Shown piece by piece: positions 7,253 to 17,312 of a DNA stretch of 32,519 bases. A program made the translations under genes and the position numbers. The notes below the pieces were generated by a model, which was not told the DNA's origin, ran no database searches, and saw nothing but the letters and a program-made list of their open reading frames with translations. The stretch is taken from assembly GCA_963785755.1 (NCBI GenBank), contig CAWAXG010000017.1, positions 1 through 32,519 on the forward strand, read 5' to 3'. Origin of the DNA: JACCXG01 sp963785755. GTDB taxonomy: Bacteria; Acidobacteriota; Vicinamibacteria; Vicinamibacterales; 2-12-FULL-66-21. Numbering within the stretch: the stretch's first letter is position 1; the number at the start of each line of letters is the position of its first letter.

Positions 7253-10181
7253 CTACTTGAGGCGAAACGGCACGGTGTGAGTGATCGGGTCACCGGACAC
7301 GCTGAACTGGAGGAGATAACTCCCGGGGACGTACCCTTGCGTACTAAGCGTGAACTGATACCCACCGCTATTCAAGAACGTGAATACACCTCCGGGGTTG
7401 TTGCTGCCCGGGCTCTGCAATACACCAAACGGGAGGACGCTGGTCGCCGTGACCACGACGGTGGGCGACGAGACGTTGACATCGTTCACGTCGCACAGCG
7501 CGATATGGATGGGGACCACGCCGCCCGTCGGATACGCCTTGGTCGTATCGTAGCCCAGGCAAATCTTGTAGGTGACGTTGTAAGTGTTCGACGCGGCGCT
7601 CGCGTTGCCAACGGCATCGCTGGCGTTGACCTGGAAAGTTTTGACGCCGACCGACGCAGTATCGAACGCAGCCCCGTCGGCTACCGGTCCGGCACACGTC
7701 GCGACGCCGGAACCGCCGTCCGTGCACGCATAATCGGCTGCGACGATCTCGTTCAGGAGATAAGTCGGAACGCCGGCGGGGGTGGCAATGGCGATGACCG
7801 GTGGTTTGCGGTCCACCATGTTCCCACCGATCGGGCCGGCCGTCACACAGTTGTCCGCGCGGTCACAGACCGGACGGGTATTGGTGAACGCGTTCGCGGT
7901 CTCGAAACCAGCCGCCACGCTGGTGATCAACTGGAACGAAAGATTGCCGGAATTGGCGATACCCGAGAGACCGTCAATCGACGTGCACGGAAGGGCCACA
8001 TTGGTCGCATGCCAGAGCCCGTCCGCGCTGGCGCATGAGACGACAGGATCGGTCTTGTCGATGCGAACAGCCTGGGTGTTCGGAGATTCGATGTTCCCCC
8101 AGTTGTCCTGCGCAAAGAACGAGAGCGTCGTGACGCCTTCCATCGAGAGAAACACCGGCACCGATGCGACGCCGACAGTCGTCGATGCAATCGGTTGCGC
8201 CCCGGTAGCACTGTAGGTGAGGAATCGAACTCCAGAGCCGCTGGGATCAGTCGCGGACACGGTCACGACGACGTTCCCATTGTTCCAACCGAACGACGTC
8301 GGGGGCGGGGCCACGACGGCGGTCGTGACTGGCGGCGTGGTGTCCATCGCTTCCTGCGTCAGCCCGACTTGTGTCGCCCAGACGTTCGTGATCGCGGCAG
8401 CGAACTGTCCGTGAATCCAGATGCCGACACCATCGGGATCCGTTGACGATCCGAGATAATCGCCCCAGCGGTTCAGGCCGTTGCTGTCGATCTGTGCGTA
8501 GGTACTTTGGCCGGCCTGCAGCGTGTCCTCACCGCCATCGAGCGGGCTCGAATCACAGCCATCCGGAGTACATGACGGTGCTCCCGCGGGAATCCCGACG
8601 AACAAGGCGCTGGCGAACTGCGACGCGCTCGAGCGCGTGTACACCATCGTCCGATTACCGGCGGAGTTGACGTTGGCCGACGGGTAGTAATAGTCGAATC
8701 CCGAGAAACCGACGATGAAGTCCTGAATCGTGGTGACGCAGCACAACCCCGCTGACAGGTCCACCTCGGTGTACGCGGCGCACGAGTCATTTCCGTCGTG
8801 GCACGCTGTGGTCTGCCCCATGGATAACCGGCCGCTGCGCCAGAAGGCTGTACAGGAGGCGGCTGTCTCCCGTGTCGATCCGAGTGACGCCGCTCGGCTG
8901 ACGCGCGTTGGGGGGCGTATCGTAGTCTCCGATTGTGTAGTTCTCTCCATCGAGCAGCGGCGGATCCTCTCCGCCATCGCAACAGTGGTGCGCCTCGCGG
9001 ATCCGCCACAACGAAAGCTCGTTGTCAGCGCCGCCACCCCCGTGTGCGTTGACCAGGAACATCGGCGTGCCCGACGCCGCACCGTACAGGTGCGCGGGCT
9101 GAATCGTAAACGAGGCATTGAAAACGTCCACCATGTCCCAGAAGTCGTACCAGGTGCAGCAGTTCCCGGTGGTGAACTGACTCTTCGTCATGATGCGGAT
9201 CTTGGAGGACTCGAAGCCGCCGGCGAACGCGAACATGTTGCAGGTGAAGTAGATATGCGCGACGTCGATGCCAACCTGCGGATAGTCGCACCAGTTGCTG
9301 GTGTTCTCGCTGCCATCCATTCGAGCATCCGTGAAAAAGACGCTCCATGGATCGTTGGCGTCTTCAGTGCTGGAGATGGCCACCAGGATTCTCGAACGAC
9401 GGGTTCCCGAGGCGTTGGCCGGATTCGGATTTCGCGAAACGGCGACGAGCCAGAACCGGTTGAGGTATTGGTCCCAGATCGCTTTCGGGTCGAAAGTGTT
9501 GTCGGACGACCCGAAGAAGGTCGCGAGCGTCGTCGGCGAGTTGGGTTGTTCGACTCCGGTCTTGCTGAAGATCCTGACGTTATCGTTCGTGGCAGACACG
9601 ATGTTGAACGGGCCCACGGCGAGCGTAGGATCCGGCGGAATGCTGAAGGCGAACGTCTCCGCGAGAAAACCGCCGCCGAACACGGGCGCATTGGGATCAG
9701 GTGCGGTGCTCGCAGCGGGTTCCGCCGCCACGAGGGTCGAGAGCTCCGTCGCGAGTTCGCCAGGACGCCGGAGTGATAGTCCACCCGGCAAATCACGGCG
9801 AATCACAGCCGGGGTGGGCTCGAAGCCGACGGCTGGCTTGCGGGTCGGCCGCGCCTGGCCGCGATTGGCGCGCTCCTTCCCTTCTGCGCCCGCCGCGGTC
9901 ATGCCAGGTCGCGGCGCGTTGCGGCGAGCGTTCGAGCCAGGCAGCGGTACCCGAGGGGGGCGGTGCTCCCTCCCATTCCCGGTCATCGTCGCGGGATGGG
10001 GCGCCACTCGCTCATGGCCGCGCGCGCTCTTGAATGACTTGGCCTGGCGCACCGCGTTGCCCTGCACCCGTGGCCCACTCCCCGCGCGCACAGGGAGAGT
10101 ATCGACCATCACTGAAGCCGCGAGGAGGAACAGGGCGGCGATGAGAAGTTTGGCCAGCTTGGGACGAGGAGAGGCTCGCAT
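7253..10181 (-). CDS. Very large secreted protein with propeller-like N-domain, Ig-like repeats and PxKD-type C-domain, frame-broken
   Basis: About 975 residues once one base is removed. I chose the ATG at 10181 because it opens a clear signal peptide (LLIAALFLLAASVMVDTLP); the open frame further upstream is non-coding in character. After a basic, Pro/Arg-rich linker comes a domain with VGPFNIVSATNDNVRIFSKTG, FDPKAIWDQYLNRFWLVAVS, SRILVAISSTEDANDPW and WCDYPQVGIDVAHIYFTCNM, typical of secreted beta-propeller-like proteins. Next come Ig/OmpL47-like modules starting TTPPVTTAVV, with ATDPSGSGVRF and FFAQDNWGNIES. The C-terminus (PTGGVVPIHIALCDVND, GGYQFTLSTQGYVPGSYLL, GDPITHTVPF) resembles the PxKD domain. 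The frame shifts +1 near 8845-8852: SRLLYS continues as FWRSGRLSMGQTTACHDG. Likely a surface or exported adhesive or binding protein; no catalytic residues recognised. Confidence 0.8.
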
Positions 10182-10266
10182 GAGACACCATCTTTCTCGC
10201 GGGCGTGGAATGAGACAGTCTCTGAGTTGGTCAGCGCTAGTTGATGGCTGGTCTGTCCTTTCGGCG

Positions 10267-11082
10267 CTACTTCGCGCAACGGAAGCCCGCGGCGGTGGCG
10301 TCGCCGATGCTGTTGGGCGCTCCGTTCTGGTCGATCGCGTACACGCCAGCACGTTCACCCGTCCCGCCGCTGTTCGGGTTAATCGCGAAACTGCCGCCGC
10401 GCAGCGTCGTGCCGGGCAAACCGTAGATGGTGCCGGCGGGAGACCCGCCCATGTTGCTGATGTCGCCTCCGAACCCTGGAATGAACACATCCCAGGTGTT
10501 GCCGGCGGTCGCCAGCGGACCCCAGTCGGCGACGAACTCGATCACATTGCCGACCATGTCGTAGGCACCGACATCTGACACGCATTTGGCGCGTGATCCG
10601 GTGAGCGAGGCGGCGGGCCCGTTCAGGTTGCACTGATTGGCGGGATCGTCCTGCGGCCAGGGATCCGGCGTTCCCAGCGCTGCGGCCTGCCATTCGGCAT
10701 TGCTTGGCAGCCGCTTGGCGGAATTGCGGCACGCGGCAGTGGCAATGAAGTAGTTGATGCTCCGCGCTGGAATGACGCCTGACAGCGACAGGGCGAAGAT
10801 GTTCGTGCAACCGGCGCCGTTGAACTGGCACTGCGCGTCGGTGTAATCGATCCCATTGATGCCGACCTGGACGCTGCCCTGCAGGCAGTGGATGGGCAGA
10901 TCTCTGCCCTGTCTGATCAACTGCACGCACGCCGGGTGGGTGACCTTCCAGAGGCTGGCTTCGTACCTGTCGACGCAGCTGGACCCGGACTCGACCATGC
11001 CTGACTGGCACTGCGCCAGGATCTCCGAAGGCGCGACGAGGAGTGCGACGATGATCGCCAGAACCGTGCGGTGTCGTGTCAT
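10267..11082 (-). CDS. Secreted SUMF1/formylglycine-generating-enzyme-fold protein
   Basis: 271 residues with a Sec signal (TVLAIIVALLVAPSEILAQ). GGAGG lies six bases upstream of the ATG. The FGE-sulfatase / C-type-lectin-like fold is recognisable: SCVDRYEASLWKV, ACRNSAKRLPSNAEWQAAALG, AYDMVGNVIEFVADW, TTLRGGSF and the terminal AAGFRCAK. The two active-site cysteines of true FGE, expected just after the RGGS motif, are not seen in the segment between RGGSF and the final GFRCAK. It is therefore probably not a sulfatase maturase but one of the many SUMF1-like proteins used for binding or scaffolding. It leads a minus-strand group with the large secreted protein 85 bp downstream. Cysteines are abundant (at least nine), fitting an exported, disulfide-bonded protein. 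Confidence 0.85.
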   Translation of the reverse strand: MTRHRTVLAIIVALLVAPSEILAQCQSGMVESGSSCVDRYEASLWKVTHPACVQLIRQGRDLPIHCLQGSVQVGINGIDYTDAQCQFNGAGCTNIFALSLSGVIPARSINYFIATAACRNSAKRLPSNAEWQAAALGTPDPWPQDDPANQCNLNGPAASLTGSRAKCVSDVGAYDMVGNVIEFVADWGPLATAGNTWDVFIPGFGGDISNMGGSPAGTIYGLPGTTLRGGSFAINPNSGGTGERAGVYAIDQNGAPNSIGDATAAGFRCAK

Positions 11083-11088
11083 GGATGT

Positions 11089-11093
11089 CCTCC
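11089..11093 (-). promoter_or_regulatory. Shine-Dalgarno GGAGG of the SUMF1-like gene
   Basis: GGAGG on the minus strand, six bases before the ATG at 11082. It fixes the start at the signal peptide rather than in the longer antisense-like frames upstream. Confidence 0.6.
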
Positions 11094-11281
11094 GCTCCCA
11101 TTACGAGCGCTTCGACATGCGCCACCGATGCTGGTGCACGCGGCCGCGTGTCACGCGATCGGGGGTGGCGGTGTGGCTTCGTTGAATGTCGAGCGAAACA
11201 GTAGGCTGCGCGCTAACCGGCGGCTAGAGCATGCCCATGCGCTTTTGTGACGAACCGGGCGGACGCGGCGGCCTGGCCACG

Positions 11282-11932
11282 TCAGGGGATCAATCGCCCG
11301 CGGAGGGCCTTGCTGACGGCCTGGGACTTCGTATGCACGTGCAGCTTGTCATAGATGCGGCGAATGTAGTTGCGGACGGTATTGACGGTGATTCCGAGCC
11401 GCTCGCCGACCTCGTGATAGCTGTCGCCGTCAGCGAGCATGCGGACGATGCGAATCTCGTGAGGTGTGAGCGTGTGCTCCGGCTTTCGCGGATGACCCAT
11501 CCTCTGCAACGCGACCACGATCTTGCGCGCGATCTCGGGCGACATCGGCGATCCGCCCTGATGCGCTTCGGTAATCGCATCGAGCAGCCGTGCCGGCGGT
11601 GTTTTCTTCAGCAGGTAGCCGCACGCGCCGTTGCACAGTGATTCGAAGACGCGCTCCTCTTCCGCAAACACCGTCAGCATCAGCACCTGCGTGCCTGGAT
11701 ATCTGTCGCGCAGGAGCCGCACGCCTTCCGAGCCCATCAGACCCGGAAGGTGGATGTCGAGCAGGAGGACGTCCGCCGCAGCGGTCGACAAGCCTTCCAA
11801 CGCGCCATCGACCGAGGCGTAGGTGCCGGCGCAGCGATACCCGGGGGTGCCGCCGATCAGCGCCGCCAGCCCCTCGCGGGTGCCGCGGTCGTCATCGACG
11901 ACGCCTACGGCAAGACCGACTTCGTTGCTCAT
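11282..11932 (-). CDS. NarL/FixJ-family response regulator
   Basis: 216 residues, a two-component output protein acting on DNA. The receiver domain (5-125) has the acidic pocket VVDDD (13-15), the phospho-acceptor Asp59 in VLLLDIHLPG, Thr87 in LMLTVF and Lys109 in GYLLKKT, all intact. A LuxR-type helix-turn-helix follows (about 150-212): LTPHEIRIVRMLADGDSYHEVGERLGI then TVNTVRNYIRRIYDKLHV. It starts 24 bp after the sensor kinase stop on the same strand and is its evident partner. Target genes are not shown by the sequence; the next gene downstream on this strand is the SUMF1-like secreted protein, about 200 bp away. Confidence 0.93.
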   Translation of the reverse strand: MSNEVGLAVGVVDDDRGTREGLAALIGGTPGYRCAGTYASVDGALEGLSTAAADVLLLDIHLPGLMGSEGVRLLRDRYPGTQVLMLTVFAEEERVFESLCNGACGYLLKKTPPARLLDAITEAHQGGSPMSPEIARKIVVALQRMGHPRKPEHTLTPHEIRIVRMLADGDSYHEVGERLGITVNTVRNYIRRIYDKLHVHTKSQAVSKALRGRLIP

Positions 11933-11956
11933 GTTGTGCCCGCGAGCGACGATGTG

Positions 11957-14900
11957 TCACCTCAACCGTTTTGGCAAGAGCATGATCATGCGCCCTCGCG
12001 TGCGGAGGGAGAGCCGCAACGACAAGGAGGTGCCGGTTGCTGCCGATGACTCGAGGCTGAGACGGGCGTCGAGCCGATCGGCGCGCGCGCGCATGCTCGC
12101 GATGCCGTGACGATCCGGGTCAGCGGCGCGACCGAATGCGGCCACCTCGAATCCGCGTCCGTCGTCGCGCAAAAGCACCCGCAGCTCCCCGTTGGCGAGA
12201 TCGACGTTCAGCGACACCGATCGCGCGGACGCGTGGCGTGCAATGTTCGTGACGGCTTCTTTGAGGAGGAGAAAGAGATTTCGACGCGCGGACGGATCGA
12301 GCCTGACGCCCTCGAGATGTGGCGGCCAGCTGCAGGTCCAACGCACACCGCTGCCGAGGAACAGGTCATCCGCATACTCGCGAAGCCGACGCAGCACGCT
12401 GGCGAGGTCGTCCCGGCGAGGATCCACCGACCACACGACGTCGCCAAGTGCGTCGACCAGTTCCCGGGCACTCTCGGCGATCTCTTCGAGCCGGCGGGCT
12501 GGCTGTTCCCCGAGCGCGGCGGCCTCGCGGCACGCCACCTCGCTCTGGATTGAGATCCGCGACAGGCTGCCGCCGATGTCGTCGTGCAGATCCGCGGCGA
12601 TGCGCATTCGTACGCGCTCCAGCGCGAGCAATCGAGCGACGCGGTATCTGTGCGCCGCAAAGAGGACGAACAGCGCGCTCGCCAGGAGAGCGCCGCGAAA
12701 CCACCAGCGCTCGGACAGCGGCGGAGGGATCAGGAACTCCATGACGGCAGGCGTCGCGGCTGGCAGCCCGTCGGCCGTCACCGCTCGCACCTCGAACCGG
12801 TAGCGTCCCGCCGCCAGCCGCGAGTAGCGCACCGTTCGCTCTTCGCTGCGTCTGCTCCACACGCGATCGACGGGGTCGAGCCGATGCTCGTATCGCAACG
12901 CGCCGGTTTCGCGGAACCCGACGCCGTAGAAACCAATCTCCACCTGGTTCTGATCGGGCTCGAGTACGACGCCCGAGATCGACGCCTGACCGAGATGCGA
13001 AACCGGCTGCAACAGTCCGTTGACCTGCCACCTTTCGATCCACGTGGATGGAGCTGAAGCCGTTCCCTCTTCGCCAGGGACCAGACGTGACAGTCCGTCG
13101 AGTGTGCCGAACCAGAGCCGTCCCCTGGAGTCATGCAGTGCCGCAGTGACGAAGCCATTCGCGAGGCCGTCGCCGGTCGTGTAGCGGCGAACGACCCCGG
13201 AGTCCGGGTCCAACCGATCGACGCCGCGGACACTGCCGACGTAAATCCGCCCCCGAGAATCGGACGTAATGCAGCGGACGTTGTTACTCGACAGTCCGTC
13301 GGCCTTCGTGTAGCGAACGAACTGCGGACGCTCCCGATCGGCGTCGTCGAGACGCGTCAGACCATCACTGTTCGAGCCAATCCACAGCCGTCCTCGGCGG
13401 TCGCGATGAATGGCGGTGATTGTGCCGCTCGGCACGCTGGCGCCCGACACCACCCGGAAACGTGAGCCGTCGTAGCGAATCAGGCCGCCTTTGGAGAACC
13501 CGACCCAGAGCGCGCCAGACGCGTCCTCGCCAAACGCCGACGGCCGGTCACCCGGAGCGCCGGCGGGAACCTCCGGATATCGGCTGAACCCTGCGGTGGC
13601 GTTCCAGCGACCGAGTCCGCCGCCATCGCCTATCGCGCTCCACCAGATGTCGCCGCGCGCATCTTCGAACAACTGCACGAATCGATCGACGGTCCCGGCG
13701 CGATCCGCGTACAGGATTGTCGGCGGCCGGCCGTCGATGTCCTCGATCCGATGGGCCGCGGGATAACGCCCGAGGATCTTCTCGCCGAGAATCCACCAGG
13801 TGTTTCGGCGATCGAGAAAGGCGAGTTGCGCACCCCAGCGCGGAACACCTGAAGGTACGCGGGGGTTGACCGAGAGAAAACGCGACCCGTCGAAGCGGCT
13901 GACGACCCAGTTGCCCCCGACGACGAACACATCGCCATTTTCATCTTCGAACAAGGCATGGATTCGCGGGGCGGTCAGGCCGTCGTGTTCGTCGTAGGTG
14001 AGGAAGCCGTCTCGACTGAGCCTGACGACGCCCGACAACGAGGCGATCCACAGGTTCGACTCGCAATCCTCAGCCAGCTCCGAAATCAGCCGCTCGCTCA
14101 CGCCGTTCGCGACGTGGTAGCGGCGGAACCGCCGCCCGTCCAATTCGAACAGTCCCTGGTCGGTACCCACCCATACGCGCCCGGTGCGCGAGACGACAAG
14201 CGCGCTTTCGCCGATTTCTCCATCTCCCGCCGCCAGGCTGATCCAGTACGGCGAGTCTCCGATCGTCGGGGCCATATCCCCAACGGTTGGCGGCGCCAGG
14301 CGGCAGCGGACCGCCGCGCAGATTCGGAAGAGCCCTCGGGGAAATGCGACCCAGATGTGGCCATCGACGCTCCGCGACATGTCGCGGACCGGGGCGTTTT
14401 CGGCAGTAGACGCCAAGGGGTAGCGGACAGGCCGATCGTCATCGAGCAACCGGATCAGCCCGCGATCCGTCCCAATCCACATCTCACCTGTCTCGCCGGA
14501 GATCAAGGCGCTGACGACCACCGAACGTGCGTCACCCGAGGCCTGACGCAGGTCGATTGAAACAGCGCGTCGCGCGTGGGCGTCGAGGCGGAACAGGCCG
14601 GCATCCGTGCCGATCCAGATGCGGCCGAACGGATCCTCATGAAGCACATTCGCGCGGTCCGCGCCGTCGCGCCCGAGCGACAAGCAATCAAAGAGCGGGC
14701 GCGGCCCTTCGCGCGTGGCAGCGCGTATCGGAAATTGCGGCGCGACCGCAGCCGCATCCATGCTGCAGACGCCACCGCCGTTGGTCGCGACCCAGTACCC
14801 GCCGCGCCGGCTCTCAAGAAGAAAGTTGATCTGAGGAACGGACAGCCCGTGCTCGACGCCGTAAGTCACAAATCGGGAGCCGTCGAAGCGGGCGAGGCCG

Positions 14901-15070
14901 TCCCGCGTGGAAAACCACAGCAAGCCTCGGGAGTCTGAGGCGATGTGATCGACGAAGGTGCTCGGAAGGCCGTCGGCCAGCCCGTATGCCTTGACTGGCA
15001 GCCGCTCGGCGCGCGCCACGCTGACACTCGCCAGAAGCACCCACGAAAGCGCGCACAGTCGGCAGCGCAT
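11957..15070 (-). CDS. Two-component sensor histidine kinase with Reg_prop propeller and Y_Y_Y domain
   Basis: 1037 residues from the ATG at 15070; a TTG at 15097 is in frame but adds only nine residues before the signal. Signal peptide (LCALSWVLLASVSVARA), then about 14 Reg_prop-type blades, many with the pattern D-RGxLWxGTxxGLxRxD, forming an extracytoplasmic double propeller (about 25-640). A Y_Y_Y-type domain follows (LRYEHRLDPVDRVWSRR, RYRFEVRAV), then one membrane helix (FRGALLASALFVLFAAHRY). The kinase core is HisKA_3 type: RIAADLHDDIGGSLSRI with phospho-acceptor His829, then the HATPase_c N-box (LLLKEAVTNIARHA), DDGRGF and HGIASMRARADRL. Orthologues in Bacteroidetes sense polysaccharides, but no SusC/D or glycosidase lies nearby, so the ligand is unknown. 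No ribosome site beyond GGGGG four bases upstream. Cotranscribed with the regulator downstream. Confidence 0.92.
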   Translation of the reverse strand: MRCRLCALSWVLLASVSVARAERLPVKAYGLADGLPSTFVDHIASDSRGLLWFSTRDGLARFDGSRFVTYGVEHGLSVPQINFLLESRRGGYWVATNGGGVCSMDAAAVAPQFPIRAATREGPRPLFDCLSLGRDGADRANVLHEDPFGRIWIGTDAGLFRLDAHARRAVSIDLRQASGDARSVVVSALISGETGEMWIGTDRGLIRLLDDDRPVRYPLASTAENAPVRDMSRSVDGHIWVAFPRGLFRICAAVRCRLAPPTVGDMAPTIGDSPYWISLAAGDGEIGESALVVSRTGRVWVGTDQGLFELDGRRFRRYHVANGVSERLISELAEDCESNLWIASLSGVVRLSRDGFLTYDEHDGLTAPRIHALFEDENGDVFVVGGNWVVSRFDGSRFLSVNPRVPSGVPRWGAQLAFLDRRNTWWILGEKILGRYPAAHRIEDIDGRPPTILYADRAGTVDRFVQLFEDARGDIWWSAIGDGGGLGRWNATAGFSRYPEVPAGAPGDRPSAFGEDASGALWVGFSKGGLIRYDGSRFRVVSGASVPSGTITAIHRDRRGRLWIGSNSDGLTRLDDADRERPQFVRYTKADGLSSNNVRCITSDSRGRIYVGSVRGVDRLDPDSGVVRRYTTGDGLANGFVTAALHDSRGRLWFGTLDGLSRLVPGEEGTASAPSTWIERWQVNGLLQPVSHLGQASISGVVLEPDQNQVEIGFYGVGFRETGALRYEHRLDPVDRVWSRRSEERTVRYSRLAAGRYRFEVRAVTADGLPAATPAVMEFLIPPPLSERWWFRGALLASALFVLFAAHRYRVARLLALERVRMRIAADLHDDIGGSLSRISIQSEVACREAAALGEQPARRLEEIAESARELVDALGDVVWSVDPRRDDLASVLRRLREYADDLFLGSGVRWTCSWPPHLEGVRLDPSARRNLFLLLKEAVTNIARHASARSVSLNVDLANGELRVLLRDDGRGFEVAAFGRAADPDRHGIASMRARADRLDARLSLESSAATGTSLSLRLSLRTRGRMIMLLPKRLR

Positions 15071-15260
15071 GGGGCCCCCGAAGTGAGAGGACGTCAACGA
15101 ACGCTGTCCTCCGCAGCGCAGCGGGATGTTACGTGAAACCTGGGTTCGCGCAAAGCCGAGCCGTATCGCCTCGTTTCAAGCTGGCTCGAGGTACTCCTCT
15201 ATGTCTATGCCGCCACTCTCGCTGCCGCCGACCTCAGCTGTTGGCGGGCCGACGGCAGGC

Positions 15261-15872
15261 TCAGCGGCGGATGAGCTCTTCGATCGGCACACCGTCGATG
15301 ACGAGCCCTTCGATCACGGCGGTTCCGTCCTTCACCCGCACGTTCAGCCAGGCGCGTGCTTCCGCGTTGCGCCGCGAGGCCTCGACGTACTTGTCCTCGG
15401 CCATCGGCGCCGCCGCTTCGTTCATGTAGTAGCGATTGAACGAGAAGCTGATGGTGTAGCCGGTCACCTCGCTTTCCCCAGGCTTGTCGGGGCGGGGCGC
15501 AAAGTTGGGTGTCGCGCCATCGATCGCGAGATAGTCGCCGGCCGCCGGCGGCTCCCGCAGGACGCCGGCGACGCGGGCGAACCCTTCGGAGTCAGTGGCG
15601 AGCGTGACGTAGGTCTTGACGGCGTCGCCGGTCTGAATCGATTGCAGGAGCCGTTCGGTCTCGGGCGCGATCGGCTTTGCCACCACGATGGCCGGCCGCA
15701 CCGCCACATAGCGGCCGCGGAACGGATCGCCCGGATCGATCGGCTCCGTCCGGATCTTGTAGGGCGTCCCGGACGCGAGAATGCGCTCGTAGCGGACGAT
15801 CGACCAGCTCGCCGCCCCCAGCTGCACGAGGCTCAACACGATCAGACCTGCCACCTTGATTCGAGTGCTCAT
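15261..15872 (-). CDS. GDYXXLXY-domain protein
   Basis: 203 residues. One N-terminal membrane helix (VAGLIVLSLVQLGAASWSIV) anchors an extracytoplasmic domain. Family features are PIDPGDPFRGRYVAVRP (about 45-60), the name-giving motif seen here as GDYLAID, and FSFNRYYMNE followed by a conserved tail VIEGLVIDGVPIEELIRR. The family nearly always follows a DUF2157 membrane protein. Here its ATG overlaps the DUF2157 stop as ATGA, so the two are translationally coupled. Function is not established; the pair is a widespread envelope unit. Its last 33 bases are almost repeated at about 1691-1723. Confidence 0.88.
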   Translation of the reverse strand: MSTRIKVAGLIVLSLVQLGAASWSIVRYERILASGTPYKIRTEPIDPGDPFRGRYVAVRPAIVVAKPIAPETERLLQSIQTGDAVKTYVTLATDSEGFARVAGVLREPPAAGDYLAIDGATPNFAPRPDKPGESEVTGYTISFSFNRYYMNEAAAPMAEDKYVEASRRNAEARAWLNVRVKDGTAVIEGLVIDGVPIEELIRR

Positions 15873-17178
15873 GGTGTTCCTCTGCGAACGCGGCGCATCA
15901 ACCACAGGTTCATCCCAAAACAGGCGAGGCCAATCGTGACGAAAGCCAGGCCCCGCGCAAGGAAGCTGAGATCCGTGTCGAAGAAGCGCACGATGATGAA
16001 CGCGGCGAGCGTGAACAGCCCGCGGTTCGCCATCCCGAGCTTCTGCGAACGCATGCCATCGAGCAGCGTCACAGCGCCTGCGGCAACGAGCCACAGGTTC
16101 ACGAGAATCCAGCCGGCATCGTCGATTCCGGCGAGCGCGAGCGAGTGCGTGACGACGGCCAGTATGGCTGCCGCAGCGCCCATCGCCGCTATCGTCCGGC
16201 CAGCGCGGAACAGCCTCAGCGCGAGCACCGCGGCGTAAACGGCGCACGCGACCGATACCAGGGCCGCACCCAGCACGTTGACATCGCGGAAGTGGCGGTC
16301 GGCAATCGACGCGGATCGCCACGCACCGCCCATGCTCAGCCCGGTCGCGAGCGCGAGCAGGACGATCCACGAGGGCCCGAGGAGCCGGCCGCGCCAGGTG
16401 CGCGCAATATCGGCGTCGGGCGGCCAGGACGCGGCGGCAATCAGCGCGGCGAGAAACGACAGCAGGAACACCGCCCACAATCCATTCCAGCCATGGTTGG
16501 CGGTCACGAACGTGCCGACGATCCCGATCGACGCGGCAGCCGCTATCGCCGCCAGCGCAGTGGCCCACGAGCGCGGATGCTGCCTCGCGCGCATCACGAC
16601 GAACGGGGTGCCGCCGAGTATCAGCAGCCAGGGATCCCACGACGCGTCGCGCCAGGGCGAGCGACACGACGCGCACGACGAGCAGGCCCCAGAACCCGAT
16701 CGACGCGAGGCACGAGCCGGTCAGATAGGGAACCGGCAGGACGAGCCAGAGCCAGGCGGCCAGCAGGGTCGTGAACGACCCACCAAGGTGATAGGTCTGG
16801 CCGACCAGTGCGAGGCTCCCGCCTACGGCGGCGATCAGGAGGGCTGCGGTGGCTTCAACCCAGGCGACGGAATCGGCGCGGCGAAGGACGGCGTAGAGCG
16901 TGAGGGCCTGCGCGGCGACGAGCACTCCCAGAGCCACTGCCGCGCGAGCGGGGCGGCCGAGCGCGTCCCAGTTGTGCGCGAGAATCAAGATGATTCCACC
17001 GCCCACGAGCAGCGCGCCGAAGCTGGCGAGAAGGATCTGTCCCCAGCGGATTCCCGTACCTGTGAGCGTCAGCGGGCCCGTAATGGCGCCGCAGCGCGTC
17101 GGCAGCGTCCGGCGTCAGGACACCCTGGGCGACCAGTCCCGGCAGCTCTTCGTACAACCAGGCAATTCCGTGGCGCAT
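15869..17178 (-). CDS. DUF2157 multi-pass membrane protein, two frame breaks
   Basis: About 435 residues after correction, from the ATG at 17178 (MRHGIAWLYEELPGLVAQ). A soluble N-terminal helix-rich part (LTPDAADALRRHYG) leads into about a dozen membrane helices, the usual DUF2157 layout. Two breaks are visible. Near 17074-17079 HYG should continue as PLTLTGTGIRWGQILLASFG; an extra G in a GGG run explains it. Near 16655-16657 VVSLA should continue as WRDASWDPWLLILGG; an extra C in a CCC run explains it. The pieces are then collinear to the stop at 15869, which overlaps the GDYXXLXY start. No enzyme motif. Two independent homopolymer indels in one otherwise well-preserved gene favour sequence error over decay. 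Confidence 0.8.
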
Positions 17179-17240
17179 GCGCAGATTATGCTGCCGGAGC
17201 GCTGTTTCTGAGCGTTGGACGGTAGGGTGTCGACACACGA

Positions 17241-17273
17241 ACAAAAACCAACGCCCGGCCTGAAGCCGGGTGT
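17241..17273 (-). terminator. Rho-independent terminator for the cupredoxin-like gene
   Basis: On the minus strand ACACCCGGC, loop TTCAG, GCCGGGCGT forms a nine-pair stem (one G-T), followed at once by TGGTTTTTGTTCG. It lies 40 bases after the stop of the cupredoxin-like gene at 17313. On the plus strand no T-run follows, so it acts in one direction only. Confidence 0.8.
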
Positions 17274-17312
17274 CAGTCGACCCACCGAACGTGCGGACGC
17301 CGAGACTCGCGA

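Noticed and set aside
10212..10222. GAGAC-A-GTCTC palindrome upstream of the large secreted gene as an operator
   Set aside because: It is short, single-copy, and expected by chance in a 32-kb window.
11230..11246. GCAT-GCCC-ATGC hairpin followed by GCTTTT as a terminator
   Set aside because: The stem is only four pairs, and the T-run is on the strand where no gene ends.
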